Of a stretch of 11,199 nucleotides of DNA, positions 1 through 7,628 are shown piece after piece. The stretch covers positions 1 through 11,199 of the forward strand of contig DGDX01000125.1 in the NCBI GenBank assembly GCA_002385665.1, written 5' to 3'. A program made the position numbers and the translations under genes. This stretch comes from Firmicutes bacterium UBA3941 (GTDB lineage: Bacteria > Bacillota > Clostridia > Caldicoprobacterales > UBA3941). Position 1 is the first letter of the stretch; every line of letters starts with the position of its first letter. The notes under the pieces were generated by a model, which saw only the letters and a list, made by a program, of their open reading frames with translations, did no database searches and had not been told where the DNA came from.

Positions 1-1434
1 ACTGTAATGGTGGTAGGTTTTGTTAACGCTGGCATAATGACCTTGGGGCAAGCAGTAGGGGTTATTATGGGTGCAAACATCGGAACTACCATGACCGCAT
101 TTTTAATTTCCTTAAACCTAACTGATATAGCACCTATAATTGTATTTATTGGTGTGGGTCTCGTATTTTTTTCAAAACGCAAAACTGTGAAGAGCATTGG
201 CGAGATCCTGGTGGGATTCGGTATTTTATTTATTGGTATGGGGTTTATGTCCGATGCTATGAAGCCCCTGCGTTCCAATGAAGGATTTCAACGTATATTG
301 ATTAGCATGTCCCATCCTATTCTGGGTGTATTGGCTGGAACGATTATGACCGTTATTTTACAAAGCTCAAGTGCATCGGTAGGTATATTACAAGCTTTGG
401 CCGCCCAGGGCTTAATCGGATTAGACAGTTCACTCCCTATCCTTTTTGGCATGAACATAGGCACATGTATAACCGCTATACTGGCAAGTATTGGAACTAG
501 TGTTAATGCCAAAAGGACAGCCTTCATGCACCTATCCATTAAGGTCATTGGGACATCTATCTTTATGCTTGCAATAGCACTTGGTGTACCCTTTGTGGAT
601 TTGATATTGCGTATATCTCCAAGCAATCCTATGAGTCAGATAGCCAATGCTCATATTGCCTTTAACGTAATTACGGCCGCGATCTTGTTGCCTTTTGGCA
701 ATAGTATCGTTAGTTTATCGAAAAAGGTGCTACATGGTATGAATGGTAAGCCCGATGAGAGGGGACTCATTTATTTGGACAAGCATATACTGGAAACACC
801 GCCTATCGCTATAGCCCAAATTCTAAAAGAAGTCAATAGGATGGCTGATTTAGCGGTAGAAAATGTACGCCTTGCCATGGACGCCTTTTTCCAAAGGGAA
901 CAGGCAATAATTGATGAGGTATACAAAAAAGAAGAGATTATAAACTTTTTAAACCAGGAAATAACCCATTACCTTGTAATGTGTAACGGGCTCGGGTTAC
1001 CAGAAAGCGATCTACACGTGATAAGCGGATTATACCATGTAGTAAACGATATTGAGAGAATTGGGGACCATGCTGAAAATCTGACTGAATATGCCGAATA
1101 CAGCATAGAGAATAATCTGACCTTTTCTGATATAGCTATAGATGATTTGAACGAGATGTATCAGAAGGTTATGGAGATGTTGGACGACACCGTTCACGCT
1201 TTAAAAGAGCGTGACCATGAGCTGGCAGAGTTGGTAATGAAGGAAGAGGAGGTTATCGACATCTTGAAGGACAGATTAAGAAAGAGTCATATAGAAAGGT
1301 TAAATGCCCAATTATGCTCCGCGAATGCCGGCGTTATATTTCTTGATATAGTTACCAATTTTGAAAGAATAGCCGACCATGCGACCAATGTCGCCCAATC
1401 TGTATTGGATGAAGGAAGAACCAGGAATTATTAA
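1..1434 (+). CDS. Na+/phosphate cotransporter family protein with C-terminal PhoU-like region (5' truncated)
   Basis: Membrane protein of the NptA/YjbB (PNaS) family, expected to move phosphate with sodium across the cytoplasmic membrane. The reading frame is open from base 1, so the true start lies upstream; the visible part is about 477 residues and probably lacks the first hydrophobic repeat. Counting from the Met codon at base 7, the GANIGTT motif is near residue 22, the second-repeat QSSSAS signature near residue 119, and GMNIGT near 147. Several hydrophobic spans run to about residue 237. The last 200 residues are helical and charged and carry two PhoU-type motifs, ERIGDHAEN and ERIADHATN, about 105 residues apart. 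PhoU domains usually control phosphate uptake or signalling, so the C-terminus probably regulates the transporter. It stops at TAA 1432-1434 and looks like a separate unit from the shape cluster. Family assignment is secure; the substrate is inferred. Confidence 0.9.
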   Translation, partial: TVMVVGFVNAGIMTLGQAVGVIMGANIGTTMTAFLISLNLTDIAPIIVFIGVGLVFFSKRKTVKSIGEILVGFGILFIGMGFMSDAMKPLRSNEGFQRILISMSHPILGVLAGTIMTVILQSSSASVGILQALAAQGLIGLDSSLPILFGMNIGTCITAILASIGTSVNAKRTAFMHLSIKVIGTSIFMLAIALGVPFVDLILRISPSNPMSQIANAHIAFNVITAAILLPFGNSIVSLSKKVLHGMNGKPDERGLIYLDKHILETPPIAIAQILKEVNRMADLAVENVRLAMDAFFQREQAIIDEVYKKEEIINFLNQEITHYLVMCNGLGLPESDLHVISGLYHVVNDIERIGDHAENLTEYAEYSIENNLTFSDIAIDDLNEMYQKVMEMLDDTVHALKERDHELAELVMKEEEVIDILKDRLRKSHIERLNAQLCSANAGVIFLDIVTNFERIADHATNVAQSVLDEGRTRNY

Positions 1435-1449
1435 TTTTCGTAAAAAAAC

Positions 1450-1477
1450 TTGTAATTCCCCATAAAAATGTTATACT
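1450..1477 (+). promoter_or_regulatory. Putative sigma-A promoter upstream of the DUF4321-maf-mre genes
   Basis: TTGTAA (1450-1455) and TATACT (1472-1477) are separated by 16 bases. The -10 box matches the consensus at five of six positions and the -35 box at four of six. The predicted transcription start falls near 1484, just before the palindrome at 1487-1510. I see no equally good promoter in the short gaps before maf or mreB, so this one could drive the run from DUF4321 to mreD. This is a sequence-match inference. Confidence 0.5.
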
Positions 1478-1486
1478 TTTTATAAT

Positions 1487-1520
1487 AACTATTATATTTT
1501 TATAATAGTTTATTTTTTCT
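1487..1520 (+). terminator. AT-rich perfect hairpin with T-rich tail (terminator of the transporter gene, or operator/attenuator)
   Basis: AACTATTATA (1487-1496) and TATAATAGTT (1501-1510) are perfect inverted repeats around a TTTT loop, followed by a T-rich run to about 1520. The shape fits an intrinsic terminator for the cotransporter gene, but the stem has only one G:C pair, so it would be weak. Because it directly follows a promoter-like site, it could instead be an operator or an early attenuator for the downstream genes. Confidence 0.5.
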
Positions 1521-1543
1521 TGACATTGAAAGGGGGACTCTTC

Positions 1544-1807
1544 TTGCGACGGGGGAGAACCAAGGGACCATTGATGCTATTCCTATTTTTACTTGCAGGG
1601 GTTATTGTCGGCAGTATAGTGGGCAATATAATTGCAACCTATTCAGATGCCAAGATATTTAGTGAAAGTTTTACTATAGGAACTCAAGGCATGCCCGCTA
1701 TACTGGATTTTAATGTAATAAAGTTGGCATTTGGATTATCCTTGAACGTAAATTTCGGAACCATGCTCGGTGTTTTACTTGGCATCTTTCTGTACTATAG
1801 ATATTGA
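1544..1807 (+). CDS. DUF4321 family small membrane protein
   Basis: A predicted 87-residue protein with a basic N-terminus (RRGRTKG), a hydrophobic span at about residues 9-32, a short polar middle and a second hydrophobic span at about 62-86 ending in YYRY. This two-helix layout, with a conserved L.FG..L.LN..T..G stretch before the second helix, matches DUF4321 proteins that sit just upstream of maf and mreB in many Clostridia. I chose the TTG at 1544 because AGGGGGA (1531-1537) lies six bases before it. An in-frame TTG at 1520 would add eight residues but has no Shine-Dalgarno site. No biochemical role is established for the family, as far as I know. Its position suggests a link to the envelope or elongation machinery. 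The stop codon lies one base before the maf start. Confidence 0.75.
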   Translation: MRRGRTKGPLMLFLFLLAGVIVGSIVGNIIATYSDAKIFSESFTIGTQGMPAILDFNVIKLAFGLSLNVNFGTMLGVLLGIFLYYRY

Positions 1808-1808
1808 T

Positions 1809-2393
1809 ATGATGAAGATTATTTTAGCTTCGGCATCCCCCAGGCGAAAGCAATTGCTAGAGCAGATGGGTTTGAAATTCGATGTAATTACTAGCAATAC
1901 AAAAGAACAAATGCCCTATGGTTTGGATACAGAAGAGATACCGGTGGAATTGGCTTATAAAAAGGCCGTGGATGTAGCGTCATGTGTAAGCCAACCGGCT
2001 ATAATTATAGGTGCCGATACTGTTGTAGTGAAAGATGAAATCCTTGGAAAGCCCAAAAATGAGGAAGAAGCCCGTCAAATGCTATTAAAGTTGCAGGGTA
2101 AAACTCATGAAGTAATTACTGGGCTTGCTATTGTGAACACACGGACGGGGATAATTAAAAAAGGCTATGAAAAAACATTAGTAGAGATGGCTCCGTTATC
2201 ACTTCAGGAGATCGAGCATTACGTACAAACCGGGGAACCAATGGATAAGGCGGGGGCTTATGGCATCCAAGGTTTGGCCGGTATTTTTATTTCAAAGATA
2301 ACGGGCTGTTATTTCAATGTTATGGGACTACCTATACACCGTCTTTGGAGTATGCTCAAAGAATTTGGGATAAATGTACTCGACAATATATAA
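1809..2393 (+). CDS. maf: Maf-type nucleoside triphosphate pyrophosphatase (dTTP/UTP type)
   Basis: Cytoplasmic house-cleaning enzyme that hydrolyses nucleoside triphosphates, including modified ones, to the monophosphate and pyrophosphate. The 194-residue length is normal for the family. Visible motifs are the N-terminal substrate-binding SASPRRKQLL, the GADTVV block with the catalytic-type Asp at about residue 70, KPKNEEEA, QGKTHEVITG, and DKAGAYGIQG. The last motif is typical of the YhdE/Maf dTTP/UTP subgroup rather than the YceF m7GTP subgroup. Two adjacent ATG codons (1809 and 1812) could serve as the start. Neither has a clear Shine-Dalgarno site, and the upstream gene stops one base earlier, so translational coupling is likely. 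In B. subtilis Maf is linked to septum formation and its gene lies near mreB, as here. The radC gene often found between maf and mreB is absent. Confidence 0.93.
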   Translation: MMKIILASASPRRKQLLEQMGLKFDVITSNTKEQMPYGLDTEEIPVELAYKKAVDVASCVSQPAIIIGADTVVVKDEILGKPKNEEEARQMLLKLQGKTHEVITGLAIVNTRTGIIKKGYEKTLVEMAPLSLQEIEHYVQTGEPMDKAGAYGIQGLAGIFISKITGCYFNVMGLPIHRLWSMLKEFGINVLDNI

Positions 2394-2432
2394 TTCCATT
2401 TTGGTTATCAAATAGCAGAATATTGGCCATAA

Positions 2433-2461
2433 TTAAGACAGGGTAATTATGACTGTTTTAA
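2433..2461 (+). repeat. Imperfect inverted repeat in the maf-mreB gap
   Basis: TTAAGACAG (2433-2441) and CTGTTTTAA (2453-2461) can pair over nine positions in RNA with one G-U wobble, around an 11-base loop. A short T run (2469-2473) follows only after an AGGAATG spacer, so this is a poor intrinsic terminator. It may be a processing or partial attenuation site between maf and mreB. Confidence 0.35.
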
Positions 2462-2500
2462 GGAATGCTTTTTGATATCGTACAGAAAACATTCAGTAGC

Positions 2501-2525
2501 TAAAGGGACAAAAGGTAAAGGGACA
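2501..2525 (+). repeat. Tandem 10-base direct repeat upstream of mreB
   Basis: TAAAGGGACA occurs at 2501-2510 and again at 2516-2525, separated by AAAGG, giving a 15-base period. The whole stretch is purine rich and lies just before the mreB ribosome binding site AGGAAGGAG (2529-2537). It may be chance purine enrichment or a binding site in the leader. Confidence 0.45.
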
Positions 2526-2549
2526 GATAGGAAGGAGCACAATTTTATT

Positions 2550-3581
2550 ATGGGATTTTTAAATATATTTACTAAGGATATGGGGATAGATCTGGGTACA
2601 GCAAATACACTGGTACATGTTCGTGGAAAAGGCGTAATTATAAGGGAACCTTCAGTGGTAGCAATTCGCAGCGATACAAAAAGGGTTTTGGCCATTGGTG
2701 AAGAGGCTAAGAAGATGATTGGTAGAACCCCGGGAAACATTGTAGCTATCCGGCCCATGAAGGAAGGCGTTATCGCGGATTTTGACGTAACTCAGGAAAT
2801 GCTTAAATATTTTATCCGTAAGGCGATAAAAAGGGTTTTTCCTCTGCATCCAAGGGTAGTTGTTTGCGTACCTTCAGGAGTGACCGAAGTAGAAAAGCGA
2901 GCGGTTGAAGAAGCCGCAAAGCAGGCGGGTGCCCGCGAAGCCTACCTGGTGGAAGAGCCTATGGCTGCCGCTATAGGTGCAGGATTGCCTGTACAGGAGC
3001 CCACTGGCAGTATGGTTGTTGATATAGGGGGAGGAACCAGTGAGGTGGCAATTATTTCCCTGGGCGGGATTGTGACCAGTAAATCCTTGAGAATTGGTGG
3101 AAATAGGATGGATGATGCCATTATATCCTATATCAAAAAGGAATATAATCTGATGATAGGGGAAAGAACTGCAGAAGAAATAAAGATCTCCATAGGTTCA
3201 GCTGCGCCTAAGACTAAGGAAGAAACTATGGAAGTTCGTGGTCGCGACTTGATTACGGGCCTTCCTAAAACCTTAAAGATAACATCCACAGAGATTATGG
3301 ATGCCTTGAGGGAACCTGTAAACAGCATTGTTGAGGCTATTAAACTTACTTTAGAGAAGACACCGCCAGAATTGGCAGCAGATATAATGGACAAGGGGAT
3401 AATGTTGACAGGTGGAGGAGCTCTGTTAAACGGATTAGACAGACTGGTTAGACAGGAAACGGGGATACCCGTCCATATCGCTGAGAATGCAATAGATTGT
3501 GTAGCTTTAGGCGCTGGTCGTGTTGTGGAAGAAATAGAAACATTGAAGAAGGTAGCCCTATCCTCAAAGAACGTCGGATAG
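2550..3581 (+). CDS. mreB: Rod shape-determining protein MreB
   Basis: Bacterial actin homologue that polymerises on the inner face of the membrane and guides lateral wall synthesis. The 343-residue length is standard. The ATP-binding parts are visible in order: phosphate-1 loop GIDLGTANT at residues 12-20, phosphate-2 loop [10 protein letters not shown] with Asp at about 158, and the adenosine motif [10 protein letters not shown] with the first Gly at about 288. [11 protein letters not shown] and the C-terminal DCVALGAG also match MreB. The N-terminal MGFLNIF is hydrophobic and could help membrane attachment. I chose ATG 2550 because it gives the usual N-terminus and has AGGAAGGAG upstream, although the 12-base spacing is somewhat long. 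The frame stays open to a TTG at 2472, but that lysine-rich extension is unlike MreB. MreC starts 12 bases after the stop. A paralogue such as Mbl cannot be excluded from sequence alone, but mreC and mreD follow directly. Confidence 0.97.
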   Translation: MGFLNIFTKDMGIDLGTANTLVHVRGKGVIIREPSVVAIRSDTKRVLAIGEEAKKMIGRTPGNIVAIRPMKEGVIADFDVTQEMLKYFIRKAIKRVFPLHPRVVVCVPSGVTEVEKRAVEEAAKQAGAREAYLVEEPMAAAIGAGLPVQEPTGSMVVDIGGGTSEVAIISLGGIVTSKSLRIGGNRMDDAIISYIKKEYNLMIGERTAEEIKISIGSAAPKTKEETMEVRGRDLITGLPKTLKITSTEIMDALREPVNSIVEAIKLTLEKTPPELAADIMDKGIMLTGGGALLNGLDRLVRQETGIPVHIAENAIDCVALGAGRVVEEIETLKKVALSSKNVG

Positions 3582-3593
3582 GGGGTGCAGTAA

Positions 3594-4427
3594 GTGCCTC
3601 GATTGTTTAAAAATGCCCCGATAATAATAGTTATTCTTGCTGTGATCGCCTTGATAGTACTAATGGTCTACACTGAGGCTGGTAAAGAAAAGGCCTCAAT
3701 GGTCGAGGACATCCTGGGACAGGCTTTGCTTCCATTACAAAAAGGTTTTTATTCTGTCTCTCAATATGTGTATAACGTCTTCTCCGATATTGGGGAAAGA
3801 CGGAATATGATAAGGGATTATGATGACCTGCAAGCCAGATTAGTGGATTTGGAAATGGAACTAATCAGGTTAGAAGAATTAGAAAAACAGAATGAGCGGT
3901 TAAAGAAATTAGCATTGTTTGTTGATGAGAACAAGGAAATGATAGTTACTGGTGCTACCGTAATCGCTAAGAATCCCGGGAACTGGTTCAACAATATAAC
4001 AATAGACAAGGGTTCAAAGCATGGCGTAGGGGTTAATATGGCAGTAGTAACCGACCAGGGATTAGTAGGTAGAGTTATTGAAGTTGCTGAAGGCTGGTCA
4101 AAGGTGCGTACCATTGTAGATGGAAAGAGCGCAGTAAGTGGTATTGTCCAGAGAAATAGGGATAATGGATTGCTAAAAGGCAACAATAGCCTGGGGTCAG
4201 AGGATGGCCTGTGTAGAATGATATATCTTCCCGAGGATTCCAATGTAACACCTGGGGACAAGGTTCTCACCTCTGGCCTAGGGGAGATATTCCCCAAAGG
4301 CATATATATAGGTGAGATCATAGAAGTCACAAAGGATAAGAGGGAGCTCTATATGACAGCAATCGTCAGGCCAGGAGTTGATTTCCAAAGATTAGAGGAA
4401 GTATTGGTGGTAACCAACGATCTATAG
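3594..4427 (+). CDS. mreC: Rod shape-determining protein MreC
   Basis: Single-pass membrane protein that links MreB and the wall-synthesis enzymes and is thought to activate PBP2-RodA. The 277 residues show a short cytoplasmic start (MPRLFKNA), a transmembrane helix at about 8-27, and a coiled coil at about 60-108 rich in Leu, Glu and Lys. The rest is a beta-rich extracytoplasmic domain with GATVIAKNPGNWFNNITIDKG-type sequence, VVTDQGLVGRV and LTSGLGEIFPKGIYIG, all characteristic of MreC. The start is GTG 3594, preceded by GGGGGTG (3581-3587) at a good distance; the site overlaps the end of mreB. The TAG stop lies 49 bases before the preferred mreD start. It is probably co-transcribed with mreB and mreD. 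Confidence 0.96.
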   Translation: MPRLFKNAPIIIVILAVIALIVLMVYTEAGKEKASMVEDILGQALLPLQKGFYSVSQYVYNVFSDIGERRNMIRDYDDLQARLVDLEMELIRLEELEKQNERLKKLALFVDENKEMIVTGATVIAKNPGNWFNNITIDKGSKHGVGVNMAVVTDQGLVGRVIEVAEGWSKVRTIVDGKSAVSGIVQRNRDNGLLKGNNSLGSEDGLCRMIYLPEDSNVTPGDKVLTSGLGEIFPKGIYIGEIIEVTKDKRELYMTAIVRPGVDFQRLEEVLVVTNDL

Positions 4428-4476
4428 ATTTAATTCGGGGCAGTAATCATTTATGATTCTTGTGGGGTGGTTTTAC

Positions 4477-4992
4477 ATGAGGGAAATAGTTGTTCTGGCG
4501 ATATTACTGCTGAATTTAACAGTTCAATCGACTATTTTTCCCTTCATTGAAATTGTAAATGTAAAACCCGATTCCCTTCTGGTTCTGGTAGTCTCCTTTG
4601 CCCTCTTGGCAGGCAATCCTACCGGAGCCCTTGTAGGTCTGATAGGGGGGCTAATGCAGGACATTCTCTTTGGAAACAATATAGGGTTACATGCCCTTCA
4701 GTATATGATAGTAGGATGTTTAGTAGGTATATTGCATGGGAAACTATATGTGGACAAGTTTTTCATGCCTCTTTTAGTGGTCATGGTAGCAAACATGATA
4801 AAAGAGGTTATTATGCTGGCTTATAACTTCTTTATTCAATCCGGAATACCACCAGGTAAGGCATTTTCACAAATTATTGTTCCCGAAACTATATATACGA
4901 TGTTTCTGACGCCACTGACCTTTTATGGGATTACTCGGCTATACCATAATAAATTTATGAGAAAAAAATATCGATTCCGAAAAGATTTATAA
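4477..4992 (+). CDS. mreD: Rod shape-determining protein MreD
   Basis: Polytopic membrane component of the Mre complex, working with MreC and RodA-PBP2 in elongation. The 171 residues are strongly hydrophobic, with about five or six predicted helices and short charged ends. The NLTVQSTIFPFIEI start, the KPDSLLVLVVSFALLAGNP stretch and the GLIGGLMQDILFGNNIGLHAL core match MreD. I prefer ATG 4477 because GGGGTGG (4464-4470) is six bases upstream and the protein then begins MREIVVLAILLL. An in-frame ATG at 4453 would add MILVGWFY and has a poorer ribosome binding site. The gene is the last before a clear intrinsic terminator and so ends the mre transcription unit. Sequence conservation of MreD is low, but hydropathy, motifs and position agree. 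Confidence 0.93.
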   Translation: MREIVVLAILLLNLTVQSTIFPFIEIVNVKPDSLLVLVVSFALLAGNPTGALVGLIGGLMQDILFGNNIGLHALQYMIVGCLVGILHGKLYVDKFFMPLLVVMVANMIKEVIMLAYNFFIQSGIPPGKAFSQIIVPETIYTMFLTPLTFYGITRLYHNKFMRKKYRFRKDL

Positions 4993-5012
4993 AAATTTAT
5001 TACATGTATTAT

Positions 5013-5044
5013 AAGAATAGATTATTTCTATTCTTTTTTATTTT
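5013..5044 (+). terminator. Intrinsic terminator after mreD
   Basis: AAGAATAGA (5013-5021) pairs perfectly with TCTATTCTT (5027-5035) around a five-base loop, and the run TTTTTTATTTT follows to 5044. Stem, small loop and T tract are all present 20 bases after the mreD stop. It separates the mreBCD unit from the PBP2 gene. Confidence 0.8.
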
Positions 5045-5078
5045 GTATTTTAATCCACTTCTTTATAGGGTTAAAACA

Positions 5079-5092
5079 TGATACAATATCAT
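5079..5092 (+). promoter_or_regulatory. Extended -10 promoter for the PBP2 gene, inside an inverted repeat
   Basis: TGATACAAT (5079-5087) is a TGn extended -10 with TACAAT, five of six matches to consensus. No good -35 lies 16-18 bases upstream, as is common for extended -10 promoters. ATGATA (5078-5083) and TATCAT (5087-5092) form a perfect dyad across the -10 box, which suggests a repressor site. A weaker alternative is TTGGTA (5105-5110) with TATTTT (5128-5133), 17 bases apart. Confidence 0.5.
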
Positions 5093-5153
5093 CGAAAACC
5101 TTCATTGGTACGGAAAATTGGGTTACTTATTTTAATGGAGTAAGGGAGAAACT

Positions 5154-7526
5154 ATGTTAAAACACCTTAAGGAACGGAATATACAGTTAGGTATAATCTG
5201 TATTGTATGCCTATCTATATTAGCTGGACAGCTGGCATATCTAACAGTGGAAAAAGGGGACGAACTATATGCGCAGTCTCTGGTTAAAAAGAGAGTAGAA
5301 CTGAAACTCAAGGGCACAAGGGGTAATATTGTAGACAGGTATGGTATACCTGTGGCGGTAAACCGTCAGATATATACTGTACAATTGGACAGGCAGCAGT
5401 TACCATCGAGCCATGAGGAAGTTAACGATATATTACTACGGATGCTGGAAATTATTTATAAGAATGGTGATAAGGACACATTATTGAATCCAATGCCTAT
5501 AGTATTAGATCCTGATACTGGAAAACTTCGCTACACATGGGACAGCGAAGAAAAGGAAATACGGGATAAGCGATTTAATAGTTGGATTAAAGATATTGGC
5601 GTCAAAGACGAGCTAACAGCGGAAGAGATGTTGGAATATCTCAGAAAAGAGCGCTATGAATTAGACGATGAAATTCCTGATATCATAGCCCTTGATATCA
5701 TATCAATCAGGCTCAATATTCATATGAAACGGTTTACCCAATACGAGCCAATACCCGTTGCTGAAGGAGTTAGTCCGGAAACCGTTGTACAACTGGAAAC
5801 CTATGCACCTGACATGCCTGGAGTGCAAACCCTCATAGGAAGTGGTCGTTATTATCCTATGGATGAATCCTTCTCTCAAATAGTTGGTTATGTTGGTAGC
5901 ATTAGCAAGGATCAGATTGAGGAGTACAAGGAGCTGGGATATGACATATCCAGTGATAAGATTGGGCAGATAGGTGTGGAGTCCTATGGTGAACAATGGC
6001 TGACGGGAAACAAGGGTGATAGGTTGGGAAAATTGGAAGCCGAGAAAGATTCATTTGGGAGAATCATCCGGGTATTAGACGAAATCCCACCGCAAAATGG
6101 CTATGATGTCATGTTGACCATAGACAGTCAGCTACAAAATTCCGTATGTAATATTCTAAAAGAGGAAATAGAAAAGATGAGTGAAGGCCTGCCACCATAT
6201 GGGGAAAGAAATATAGCTCCATTGGCCAAGGAAGGGGCTGCGGTGGTATTGGATATAAACACCGGAGAGATATTGTCCCTGGTAAGCCATCCATCCTTCG
6301 ATCCCAATACCCCCAACAAGGACGGGAAGCAATTTTCCCTGGCCTACCAAGGTACTTTTATGCCGGGATCGGTATTTAAAATGCTAATTGGTATAGCGGG
6401 ATTAATGGAGGGGGCTGTCACAATAAACGAAAGGATCTATGATAAGGTTTATTATACCAAGTATGACACAAAGAGACCACCTAGTTGTAATCGTAAATCC
6501 GGACATGGCTGGGAATCATATACCGATGCCCTGAAACACTCATGTAACTATTATTTTTATGAGGTAGCTGATCGTTTAGGCGTTGAAACCATATCTAAAT
6601 GGGCTGAATTGTTTGGACTTGATGGCATGACCGGTATAGAGATATTAAGTCCGGACAGGGATAAAAATGTAATTCCCAACGAAGAAACAAAAATTAGAGC
6701 TCATAGGGAGGATATGAGAAGGGATATCACCAGAATCATGAGAAGGTATGGATACTTTGATGATGAACTAACGGATGAGCAAAAGGAGCAGGTAGAAAAG
6801 TTGATAGACTTCCCTCTTTCCAAGGATCGTTCCAGGGAGGCTGGCTTAAAGGAGGTTAAGGAACTATCAGAGATGATACAAGCCATGGGTTATACCGAAA
6901 AAGCCAACCAGGCAGCGGACGAGATTAGAAGGGACGTCCTTTCCTATTACAAGAGATGGACACCCTCCGATACCATAAGAGCTGGAATAGGACAAGGCTA
7001 TGTGAGTATAAGTCCCTTGGCTATGGCACGGTATGTAGCGGCAATCGCTAACGGTGGGAAGGTTTTGGAAACCCATGTGGTAAAAAAAGTGATTGATTCA
7101 GAAGGCAAAACCGTCAAGGAAACCCAACCAACACTCATAAGGGAGTTGGATATAAAGCAGGAATATCTGGAAGCCACCTTAGAAGGAATGTGGAAGGTAG
7201 CCAACGATCCTAATCCCACCAGGGGTGAAAACGACGGCGGGGGAACTGCTGCCGCATACTTTAGCGACTTGGATCCAAGCATAACCGTAGCCGGAAAGAC
7301 GGGAACTGCTCAGACAGTAAGCAATGATCCCAACAAAAACAATGCCTGGTTTGTAGCAGTAACACCCTATGAGAATCCTGAAATAGCGGTGGTTGTAGTT
7401 ATACCCAATGGACGGACTGCGGGAAATGCCGCTCCGGTGGCCCGTAGGATTATAGAGGAATATTATAGGTTGAATGAGCAAAGACGGGAAAACGCCCTGC
7501 CACAAATGAACCAGTTACAACCTTGA
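5154..7526 (+). CDS. mrdA: Penicillin-binding protein 2 (elongation-specific class B transpeptidase)
   Basis: Membrane-anchored D,D-transpeptidase that cross-links peptidoglycan made by RodA. The 790-residue protein has a short cytoplasmic start, one transmembrane helix at about 12-30, and the non-catalytic dimer/pedestal region beginning with RGNIVDRYGIPVAVN (about 56-70). The transpeptidase domain carries the catalytic SVFK (Ser406, Lys409), SCN (463-465) and KTGTAQ (from Lys715). Between SCN and KTG there is an unusually long charged helical segment, about residues 501-601, before the WTPSDT...GIGQGY block; many PBP2 proteins have only a short linker there. This makes the protein longer than the roughly 630 residues of E. 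coli PBP2. ATG 5154 follows AAGGGAG (5142-5148) at a normal distance. With an upstream terminator and its own promoter, the gene seems independent of mreBCD. Proximity to mreBCD and rodA favours the PBP2 role over a division or sporulation PBP. Confidence 0.94.
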   Translation: MLKHLKERNIQLGIICIVCLSILAGQLAYLTVEKGDELYAQSLVKKRVELKLKGTRGNIVDRYGIPVAVNRQIYTVQLDRQQLPSSHEEVNDILLRMLEIIYKNGDKDTLLNPMPIVLDPDTGKLRYTWDSEEKEIRDKRFNSWIKDIGVKDELTAEEMLEYLRKERYELDDEIPDIIALDIISIRLNIHMKRFTQYEPIPVAEGVSPETVVQLETYAPDMPGVQTLIGSGRYYPMDESFSQIVGYVGSISKDQIEEYKELGYDISSDKIGQIGVESYGEQWLTGNKGDRLGKLEAEKDSFGRIIRVLDEIPPQNGYDVMLTIDSQLQNSVCNILKEEIEKMSEGLPPYGERNIAPLAKEGAAVVLDINTGEILSLVSHPSFDPNTPNKDGKQFSLAYQGTFMPGSVFKMLIGIAGLMEGAVTINERIYDKVYYTKYDTKRPPSCNRKSGHGWESYTDALKHSCNYYFYEVADRLGVETISKWAELFGLDGMTGIEILSPDRDKNVIPNEETKIRAHREDMRRDITRIMRRYGYFDDELTDEQKEQVEKLIDFPLSKDRSREAGLKEVKELSEMIQAMGYTEKANQAADEIRRDVLSYYKRWTPSDTIRAGIGQGYVSISPLAMARYVAAIANGGKVLETHVVKKVIDSEGKTVKETQPTLIRELDIKQEYLEATLEGMWKVANDPNPTRGENDGGGTAAAYFSDLDPSITVAGKTGTAQTVSNDPNKNNAWFVAVTPYENPEIAVVVVIPNGRTAGNAAPVARRIIEEYYRLNEQRRENALPQMNQLQP

Positions 7527-7555
7527 CTTTATCAAAGTATAAATAATATTGCAGA

Positions 7556-7619
7556 AACATGGAGGGATTTAAGGAATTTTGACGAATATAACCATAATGA
7601 TAGTATTTCAACATGGAGG
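7556..7619 (+). repeat. Direct repeat AACATGGAGG flanking the minC promoter
   Basis: The ten-base sequence AACATGGAGG is found exactly at 7556-7565 and 7610-7619, 54 bases apart. The second copy contains the minC Shine-Dalgarno site. The first copy has no obvious gene to serve, apart from very short reading frames. It may be a leftover duplication or a binding site. Confidence 0.5.
7579..7606 (+). promoter_or_regulatory. Putative sigma-A promoter for minCDE
   Basis: TTGACG (7579-7584) and TAGTAT (7601-7606) are 16 bases apart, and TGA directly before TAGTAT gives an extended -10. Transcription would start near 7613, at the edge of the minC ribosome binding site, so the leader would be only about 16 bases. 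A poorer candidate further upstream is TTGACT (7523-7528) with TAATAT (7544-7549), with a short 15-base spacer. Confidence 0.5.
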
Positions 7620-7628
7620 CACTGGACA

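Noticed and set aside
288..626. 112-codon open frame on the minus strand inside the cotransporter gene
   Set aside because: It lies wholly within a well-supported gene, has no ribosome site or family motif, and its sequence is a reverse-strand shadow.
1519..1525. TTGACA at 1520-1525 as a -35 box
   Set aside because: It is a perfect -35 match, but a -10 17 bases later would fall inside the DUF4321 start region and no TATAAT-like sequence is present there.
2472..2549. N-terminal extension of MreB from TTG 2472
   Set aside because: The extra 26 residues are lysine-rich and unlike any MreB, while ATG 2550 gives the normal protein.
3818..4330. 170-codon minus-strand frame opposite mreC
   Set aside because: MreC motifs on the + strand are clear. 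The minus-strand product is Ser/Pro/Thr-rich, as expected of an antisense shadow, and shows no domain.
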